Assembly (NCBI GenBank): GCA_031254385.1 | Contig: JAIRUO010000268.1 | Coordinates: 1 to 7,973 of the forward strand | From: Treponema sp. | Lineage (GTDB): Bacteria > Spirochaetota > Spirochaetia > Treponematales > Breznakiellaceae | Length of the DNA: 7,973 nt | Direction of reading: 5' to 3' | Part shown: in pieces, positions 1-4,921 of the stretch | Numbering within the stretch: the stretch's first letter is position 1 | Layout: each line of letters opens with the position of its first letter | Position numbers and translations under genes: made by a program | The notes under the pieces: model-generated | Told to the model about the DNA's origin: nothing | The model's input: only the letters and a program-made list of their open reading frames with translations | The model's database searches: none

Positions 1-741
1 ACTATGCTGCATTATGCGCAAACTCTTATGGAAATTGGCGATCTGTATTATGAAGGCCGGAATAGCCAAAACAACCTTGCCAGAATGGACAGATGCCTGG
101 ATTTAACTTCCAAAATCCGGGACGAACTGGAAAACGCCAAACTAAGGCTGGATGACAAAGAAGCCTTTAAGGAAGAACTGGTTATCCTTCAGCGTTATAC
201 GGAGGTATTTGAAAGGCAAATTATTGCCGCAGGAGGGAATATACCGGCAACAAATACTGGACCAAATCCGCCTGTAACGCCGGATCCGCGTATGCCTCCT
301 GCTGATATGGCGGCTCTGCAGACTAGGGTAAACTCCCTTTTCCGGGAGATTGCGCTTTCTTTCCCCGAAACATCAGAGGTTCCAATTGCAGCTATCGCTT
401 CCTTTGCGTTAAGAGACGGCAGCGAGCCGCCTCTGGTATCTTACCTCAACCAGAGTGCCATTACCGTCCTGGCTGGCAACCCCAGGCTCCTTTTAGTGGA
501 ACGCGAGCGCCTTGACCTTATACGTTCAGAACATGCGTTCCAAAACGTGGAGCTTTTGGACGCTGATGCCGCTATCCGCCTTGGCCGTCTTCTGGGCGCA
601 CGTTATATCATTACCGGGCAGATAATCCCCATGAGCGCTCAAGTCATTGTGTTTGGTCGGGTCATCAACGTAGAAACCGGGGAAATCTTAAGCGCGGCTC
701 AGATTTTCCTTGATAGGGAAATGTTAGGAGGGCTTATTTAG
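1..741 (+). CDS. CsgG/FlgO-like domain protein, 5'-truncated by window edge
   Basis: The frame is open from base 1 (ACT then ATG at 4) to a TAG at 739-741, so the gene probably starts outside the window and the ATG at 4 need not be the true start. Counting from that ATG, residues 1-75 are charged and helical (LTSKIRDELENAKLRLDD), residues 76-100 are a Pro/Thr/Asn-rich linker, and residues 105-240 form an alpha/beta domain. That domain has the pattern of CsgG, FlgO and LpoB-type proteins: LLLVERERLDLI, then AIRLGRLLGARYIITGQI, then VFGRVINVETGEILSAAQ. In this family such domains sit in the periplasm or outer membrane, often as lipoproteins. No signal peptide or lipobox can be seen because the N-terminus is missing. 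The role is unknown, and a curli-type secretion pore is not implied because no curli genes are present. It converges with and overlaps the addA gene by 8 bp. Domain call is fairly sure; function is not. Confidence 0.72.
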   Translation, partial: TMLHYAQTLMEIGDLYYEGRNSQNNLARMDRCLDLTSKIRDELENAKLRLDDKEAFKEELVILQRYTEVFERQIIAAGGNIPATNTGPNPPVTPDPRMPPADMAALQTRVNSLFREIALSFPETSEVPIAAIASFALRDGSEPPLVSYLNQSAITVLAGNPRLLLVERERLDLIRSEHAFQNVELLDADAAIRLGRLLGARYIITGQIIPMSAQVIVFGRVINVETGEILSAAQIFLDREMLGGLI

Positions 742-3700
742 GGGAGTTGTTTAACGTTGTAGCAGCTAACGTGGTGGTGGCGATTTCTTCCAGAGAAAGG
801 GCCTTTACTTCGTCTGTTACATTTACTGCCCTGCCACTGCGAAGGTAGAAAAGCCAGGCTGAAGCAGGCTTCCCGAAAATATCCCCCGCTGCCTGGCGAT
901 AAGCGGCAAGCTGACCGTAATGGTCTTCGGGATTTTCTGTTCTGTCGGTCTTGAAATCCACCACCGTTACTTCATTTTCTTCTTCAAAAAGAAGATCCAT
1001 CTGGCCTGTAATCGCAATGGGTTTTCCCTCAACAATTACCGAAGTAATAACGGGGTACTCAGATTCACGGTTTATGGATACTGCCCATCGTTTTCCCAGA
1101 TCAGAATTGATGAAGGAATCCGCCATGGCCTGGGCTGCAGATAATACGCTTTCCAGAGTTTTTTCATTATCCACAAGGGATTTAATTTTGTGTGGAATAA
1201 TCAGGGGCTCTTCCTTAAGCCGCGCTTCCAAAACCGCATGAACCATGCTCCCAAAATCCGCAGGGCTAAGGCCAGAAATGGTGTCAGAAATGTCAGACGG
1301 TGTTTTTTGGCTCTCCCCCACTCCCCACTCCCCACTCCCTACTTCCCAAACCTTATATCGCAGCTTGCTGGCTTCCAGGGCGGAGTTTGCGGCTTTTCCT
1401 TCTGGAAGCGTTTCAGCTTTTTCATAATAATCCGCCGCCGCGATAGCCGCTTCTTGCTGACTCTTTTCTGTTGAACCTTGGTGCGGGCCGGAACGAGCCG
1501 CAAGATTAATATCAGAAGCTATTTTGGCAATTTCCGCTCTAGACAGAACAGGAATTGGTTCCAAAGTACATAGCGAGGAAGGGCACTCAGGCAGTGTGCC
1601 CTGGATCAGTTTAAGAAAAGTATCTCTTCCCTCGGGTTTTTCGTTCAATTGAGCTAAACGGCGGCTTATGGTTTCGGAAGTAAAATCCTGTGTCTGGAGA
1701 TCCCAATTTTTCTTTTCCTCTTTTGTTTGTTTGGGCAGGGTAAAGGAAAGAAAAAGACGGCTTTCCGCTCTGGTCATGGCGACATAGAGGAGGCGGCGTA
1801 ATTCTGCGGTGTCTTTTGCCTTTTCTTCTTCTTCAATTATTTTTTGGAAATAATTGCCGCCAATGGGCAGTTCTTCTGCCTGGGGTAATTTAATTACAGG
1901 GCCGTATTGTGTATGGAAGCCAAGAAGATTTACGAATCTACGCGAATTTTGCGCGGAACTGCAATCGAAAAGAAAAACGCAAGGGAATTCCAACCCCTTG
2001 CTTTTGTGAATAGACATGATCCTTACACCAGGATCGCCTTCGCCGGGTATGTCCTTGTCATCGGGTCTTTCTTCCCGGTTCATTATGTCGTCTAGATATT
2101 CGATGAACTCCGTTAAGTTTTTGCCCTTGGCATCGTAATCGGAAGCCAGGCTGAAAAACAGATCAAAGAGGCTTTCGTAGACCTGGGCCGATTCAGTCCA
2201 GAGTGTCTCGTAACGGTAGCCTTCATCAAACCAGAGTCTTGTTACAAGTTCCGTTATGGATAAACTCGCGCTTGCTTCGCGCAGAGCTGTATACTTTGTC
2301 CTTGCCTGGCGGTATAGGAAAAGGTCGTTTTCAGGGATAAGCGGTTCGTTTTCCTCCGCAAAGGGTTCGTTTTTTTTACCAGGCGTATTCATCCCTAGTA
2401 AACATGCGGCAAGGGTGAGATCGCTTAAACGCATAAAAGGAGAGCGGATGAGGGCTGCATAAGCAATGCGATCTTCGGGATAAACCAGAAGCCGTAAATA
2501 GGCTCGCATATCAAGAATGGGCGCATCATTGAAGAGTCCAGAAGGCCGATCCGTATTATAGGGTACGCCGAATTCTCGGAAATATTTTTCAAGGGTGTTT
2601 TGATGCGTATAGGCCCGCTGGAGAACAGCAAAGTCACTCCAGTTGCAAGCGCGTAACTCTATACCGTCATTGGTTCTGATGTGGATTTTTTCCTTTTTAT
2701 CTACCATGTCCCGGATTTTTTTTGCAATAAAAACAGCCTCAAGGTCATGAGATTTTATTCCACCTTCGTCATCAGGATCTAAATCATCGCTCTTTAAAAA
2801 ACAGAAATGCGCAAGCGGTTTTTCTTTTGAGGATTCATTATCCGGTGGAAGCATATCGCTGTATTGGGCCTCAAAATCTGGAATACCTTTTAAAGTTTCT
2901 GGTTTTTTAGAAGATGATGAAAGAAACACGCCTGGGACTGAAAATCCCTGTTCATTGTCATAGCCGCCAAAAATGCGGTTAAAAAGAGAAATTAGGCTGG
3001 GCCGTGAACGGTAATTGTAAGTCAGCCCAAGGAACTCAAGTTCAATGCTTCCATTCCCCTGCTTATGTAAAAGATCAGTTCCCAAACTTCTGAACACAGT
3101 CACATCAGCCCCGCGGAAACGGTATATGGACTGTTTTTCATCGCCTACAAAGAACATGCGGTTTGTTTCCAATTCTGTTGGGGCCGGAATCCCTTTTTCC
3201 ATGCGCTGGGTGTTTTCTGCCAGAAGATAAACAAGATCTCTTTGTAGGGCATTGTTATCCTGAAACTCGTCAATCATGATCATTTTGAGCGAGTCTTTAT
3301 AGACTTTGCGTATATCAGGATGATCCTTCAGGGCATCTACCGCAAGATGGGCAATGTCGTTAAAACTTAAGAAGCCTGTCTCCCTTTTTTTCGCATTAAT
3401 CTCATACTGGAATTTGTTTATTAATTCAAAGAGGCCAGAACAAAGATAAAAGTTGAGTATATAATTGGCAATGGATTCAAGTTCATAAAAAAGGCCGCTC
3501 TCATTTTTGCCCTTGAGTAGTTTAAAATTATCAACTAACGGAGCGTAAACCGCACCGATATTCCCCGATGCGCTTATCGCTATAATAGCAGAATAATATT
3601 CAAAAAATATTTTTATTTTTTGCCTAGTTTCAAAAAGAGGCGAAGATTCATCCCAGTTATTATCAAATGAACTTTTTATTTCCAAAAGAGAATCAATTTC

Positions 3701-4423
3701 GGGCAAAGGTGGAACCGGGTTATTAAGCAATATTTTTTCCAGAGCTTTTGTAAAATTAATGCTTTTGTTTATTGCCATTAAGTGATGAAGTTCATCAATC
3801 ATATTGGCTGTTATTGTTTGAACCGTTTGGGATTTTTCCTTCCATGCCCTGATAATTTCTCCTCTTTGAATAAGTAGATATTTATCAAGATCGAGCGGGC
3901 TTGAGATGGGGCTGTGCCTTATCATTATCTGGGTAAAAATTTCTTCCGCAAGTCTTCTGATTTTATGATCTGGCAGAAGCTGCTGAATAGCCGGAGCTTC
4001 CCGGTTGTCCAGAACAAATTGAAGGGCCGCTTCCCGTGCTAGATCCCGCAGAGCTGCGTCATCGCTCTTAAAATCAGGGCTTATGCCGTATCTAGGTGCG
4101 GCAGTTCTAGCAATGCTTGCAGAAAATGAATCCAGCGTACTGATCCGCGCCTTATGAAAATCCCTTATTGCATCGTCAGCATTATTCTCCAGGAGGTACT
4201 GATAGATACGGCTGTACATTTCGCTAACCGCTTTATTGGTAAAGGTAAGGGTTAAAATTTCTTCCGGTTTTAATTTTTTTTGAAGTATAAGCCAAACATA
4301 ACGGCTAGCCAGCACCTTTGTCTTTCCCGATCCCGCGCCAGCAGCAACCACCGCATTAGCTTCGAGAACAACCGCCTTTTCCTGTTCCTTGTTGAGCCCA
4401 CGCAACAGACTTTGTACAGACAC
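734..4423 (-). CDS. addA: AddA-type UvrD/RecB-family helicase-nuclease
   Basis: ATP-dependent 3'-5' DNA helicase fused to a nuclease, expected to process double-strand breaks for RecA loading as the AddA subunit of AddAB. It is 1229 aa, the normal size for AddA. Visible motifs are the Q motif Gln14, Walker A AAGAGSGKT (27-35), motif Ia TLTFTNKAVSEM (about 59-70), motif II DEFQD (385-389), motif III GDEKQSIYRFRG (about 426-437), motif IV YNYRSRP (about 470), motif V SIHKSKGLEFP (about 803-813) and motif VI YVAMTRAESRL (about 878-888). The C-terminal PD-(D/E)XK nuclease looks complete: His1062 in GSMVHAVLE, Asp1143, Asp1156 and Lys1158 in VVDFKT, and Gln1171/Tyr1175 in GQLAAYRQA. The start is GTG at 4423, one base after the tRNA. 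An in-frame TGA inside the tRNA blocks any longer form, and TTG at 4405 is the only close alternative. Neither has a Shine-Dalgarno. No addB is seen in the window. A heptamer repeat encodes about residues 1026-1037, in the linker before the nuclease. Residues about 200-340 are encoded by unusually AT-rich DNA. Confidence 0.93.
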   Translation of the reverse strand: MSVQSLLRGLNKEQEKAVVLEANAVVAAGAGSGKTKVLASRYVWLILQKKLKPEEILTLTFTNKAVSEMYSRIYQYLLENNADDAIRDFHKARISTLDSFSASIARTAAPRYGISPDFKSDDAALRDLAREAALQFVLDNREAPAIQQLLPDHKIRRLAEEIFTQIMIRHSPISSPLDLDKYLLIQRGEIIRAWKEKSQTVQTITANMIDELHHLMAINKSINFTKALEKILLNNPVPPLPEIDSLLEIKSSFDNNWDESSPLFETRQKIKIFFEYYSAIIAISASGNIGAVYAPLVDNFKLLKGKNESGLFYELESIANYILNFYLCSGLFELINKFQYEINAKKRETGFLSFNDIAHLAVDALKDHPDIRKVYKDSLKMIMIDEFQDNNALQRDLVYLLAENTQRMEKGIPAPTELETNRMFFVGDEKQSIYRFRGADVTVFRSLGTDLLHKQGNGSIELEFLGLTYNYRSRPSLISLFNRIFGGYDNEQGFSVPGVFLSSSSKKPETLKGIPDFEAQYSDMLPPDNESSKEKPLAHFCFLKSDDLDPDDEGGIKSHDLEAVFIAKKIRDMVDKKEKIHIRTNDGIELRACNWSDFAVLQRAYTHQNTLEKYFREFGVPYNTDRPSGLFNDAPILDMRAYLRLLVYPEDRIAYAALIRSPFMRLSDLTLAACLLGMNTPGKKNEPFAEENEPLIPENDLFLYRQARTKYTALREASASLSITELVTRLWFDEGYRYETLWTESAQVYESLFDLFFSLASDYDAKGKNLTEFIEYLDDIMNREERPDDKDIPGEGDPGVRIMSIHKSKGLEFPCVFLFDCSSAQNSRRFVNLLGFHTQYGPVIKLPQAEELPIGGNYFQKIIEEEEKAKDTAELRRLLYVAMTRAESRLFLSFTLPKQTKEEKKNWDLQTQDFTSETISRRLAQLNEKPEGRDTFLKLIQGTLPECPSSLCTLEPIPVLSRAEIAKIASDINLAARSGPHQGSTEKSQQEAAIAAADYYEKAETLPEGKAANSALEASKLRYKVWEVGSGEWGVGESQKTPSDISDTISGLSPADFGSMVHAVLEARLKEEPLIIPHKIKSLVDNEKTLESVLSAAQAMADSFINSDLGKRWAVSINRESEYPVITSVIVEGKPIAITGQMDLLFEEENEVTVVDFKTDRTENPEDHYGQLAAYRQAAGDIFGKPASAWLFYLRSGRAVNVTDEVKALSLEEIATTTLAATTLNNSPK
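1314..1348. repeat. Degenerate heptanucleotide tandem repeat inside addA
   Basis: About five consecutive 7-base units on the plus strand: TCCCCCA, CTCCCCA, CTCCCCA, CTCCCTA, CTTCCCA. Because 21 is divisible by 3, three units equal seven codons and the array stays in frame. On the coding strand it gives the Gly/Glu/Trp/Val/Ser-rich stretch VGSGEWGVGES of AddA (about residues 1026-1037), between helicase motif VI and the nuclease domain. The compositional break from the neighbouring helical linker suggests an insertion or slippage expansion in a tolerant inter-domain region. Confidence 0.8.
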
Positions 4424-4424
4424 C

Positions 4425-4495
4425 AGCGGACGACGGGAGTCGAACCCGCGTCACAAGCTTGGGAAGCTTGGATAATACCGTTATATGACGTCCGC
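4425..4495 (-). tRNA. tRNA-Gly (anticodon CCC)
   Basis: The minus strand folds into a full cloverleaf of 71 nt. The acceptor GCGGACG pairs with CGTCCGC. The short D stem ATA pairs with TAT around an AACGGT-type loop. The anticodon stem CAAGC/GCTTG encloses TTCCCAA, giving anticodon CCC, which reads the Gly codon GGG. The T arm is GCGGG-TTCGACT-CCCGT with one G-T wobble. The discriminator base is U73, as is usual for bacterial tRNA-Gly. CCA is not encoded: the next bases are GGT, so the tail must be added by nucleotidyltransferase. The 3' end lies one base before the GTG start of addA, so 3' processing of a joint transcript bears directly on addA translation. Confidence 0.95.
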
Positions 4496-4508
4496 TTTAC
4501 AGAATTGC

Positions 4509-4532
4509 CCCATAATGTGTCTGCATTATGGG
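4509..4532. repeat. Perfect 9-bp hairpin in the tRNA-Gly leader
   Basis: CCCATAATG (4509-4517) and CATTATGGG (4524-4532) are perfect reverse complements around a 6-nt loop. The hairpin sits between the predicted transcription start near 4535 and the tRNA 5' end at 4495, so it would cap the precursor leader. It is too AT-rich and lacks the U-tract needed for a strong intrinsic terminator. It may be a processing or stability element, or an operator for a dimeric regulator. Confidence 0.6.
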
Positions 4533-4541
4533 CAGATATTA

Positions 4542-4570
4542 TTTATATCATGTTTGAGAAATTAGTACAA
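4542..4570 (-). promoter_or_regulatory. Sigma-70-type promoter for tRNA-Gly/addA
   Basis: On the minus strand, TTGTAC (4565-4570) serves as the -35 box. It is separated by exactly 17 bases from TATAAA (4542-4547), the -10 box, which is preceded by TGA as in an extended -10. Transcription would begin near 4535, leaving about a 40-nt leader before the tRNA at 4495. The -35 box lies within the outer arm of the large inverted repeat. This is a motif match only; the good spacing and position make it credible. Confidence 0.65.
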
Positions 4571-4622
4571 GCACTAGGGCAAAAGCATTTGCTCTGTCTA
4601 TAGAGCAAAATGATGTAACAAG

Positions 4623-4656
4623 CCGCCAGGGGGCAGCCGGCTGGCGCGGCAAATAT
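4623..4656. repeat. Left GC-rich arm of the inverted repeat, itself foldable
   Basis: This arm matches the reverse complement of 4826-4859 with one mismatch. It also contains its own local palindrome: CGCCAG and CTGGCG flank a core including CAGCCGGCTG. Each arm can therefore make a small hairpin alone or a long duplex with its partner. There is no following T-tract on either strand, so a standard intrinsic terminator is not supported. Confidence 0.8.
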
Positions 4657-4695
4657 ATTTGGAATTCCTCGCCAGAGCAGACCAGCGAGAAAATG

Positions 4696-4710
4696 CAGCC
4701 CGTAGGGCTG
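4696..4710. repeat. Small perfect hairpin in the asymmetric left insert
   Basis: CAGCCC (4696-4701), loop GTA, GGGCTG (4705-4710). It lies in the roughly 60-base segment present only in the left half of the larger inverted repeat. That is consistent with a secondary insertion there, or with loss of the matching segment from the right half. Confidence 0.6.
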
Positions 4711-4825
4711 TCAATTAAGGGCAGGAAATGCCTGACCACTTAATTTAGGAAAATAATGTATTGATTATAATATAACTTCCTTAAAATTAAGTGGTCAGGA
4801 GGCTGCGCCGGCGAATTCTACAAGC

Positions 4826-4859
4826 ATATTTGTCGCGCCAGCCGGCTGCCCCCTGGCGG
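4826..4859. repeat. Right GC-rich arm of the inverted repeat
   Basis: Reverse-complement partner of 4623-4656. The 26-bp block 4834-4859 is perfect, then comes one mismatch (T at 4833 opposite G at 4649), then seven more matching bases. Like its partner it contains the self-complementary CAGCCGGCTG core. It lies about 60 bp after the GH94 stop codon on the minus strand and would be the first strong structure in a read-through transcript. Confidence 0.8.
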
Positions 4860-4921
4860 ATTAGTAGTTCATTTTTCATATAAAAAAGTAAATGCTTTTG
4901 CCTTGTTCTACTAAGCCTGCC

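Larger units (their letters stand above)
4561..4914. repeat. Nested imperfect inverted-repeat element (MITE-like or large palindrome)
   Basis: The non-coding stretch between the GH94 stop and the tRNA promoter is folded about a centre near 4764. Outer arms: GGCAAAAGCATTT (4578-4590) pairs with 4890-4902, followed outward by TTAGT/ACTAA-type matches at both ends, with a 7-nt indel between. Middle arms: 4623-4656 against 4826-4859, 34 bp with one mismatch, of which 26 bp (4623-4648/4834-4859) is perfect and GC-rich. Inner arms: 4731-4746 against 4784-4799, 16 bp perfect. The AT-rich centre is 4752-4776. The two halves are unequal: about 60 extra bases lie on the left between inner and middle arms. 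No transposase, convincing ORF or clear target-site duplication is visible. It could be a miniature inverted-repeat element, an inverted duplication, or a cruciform/RNA structure limiting read-through from the GH94 operon. Confidence 0.85.

Noticed and set aside
1314..1348. Frameshift or pseudogene signal at the heptamer repeat
   Set aside because: The addA frame stays open through the array and the nuclease motifs follow in the same frame, so the gene is intact.
951..1474. Several overlapping plus-strand frames opposite the addA 3' end
   Set aside because: They lie antisense to the intact nuclease domain with all its catalytic residues and have no recognisable product.
4280..4603. Plus-strand frame of 107 codons over the addA start and tRNA
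   Set aside because: It is antisense to the addA N-terminus and to a well-formed tRNA, so it is a shadow.
4548..4739. Minus-strand reading frame of 63 codons within the inverted repeat
   Set aside because: It runs through the palindromic arm and the promoter, has no family resemblance or good ribosome site, and looks like chance.
4761..4776. TATAAT-like boxes on both strands in the centre of the inverted repeat
   Set aside because: No reasonable -35 box lies about 17 bases upstream on either strand, and such matches are common in AT-rich DNA.
4561..4914. Integron attC site, since Treponema denticola carries a chromosomal integron
   Set aside because: The expected terminal core-site sequences (RYYYAAC and GTTRRRY) are not found in the right places, and the arms are longer and too perfectly paired for a usual attC.
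4561..4914. Intrinsic terminator of the GH94 operon
   Set aside because: The GC-rich stems are strong, but no T-tract follows them on the minus strand; termination here is possible but not supported as the standard type.
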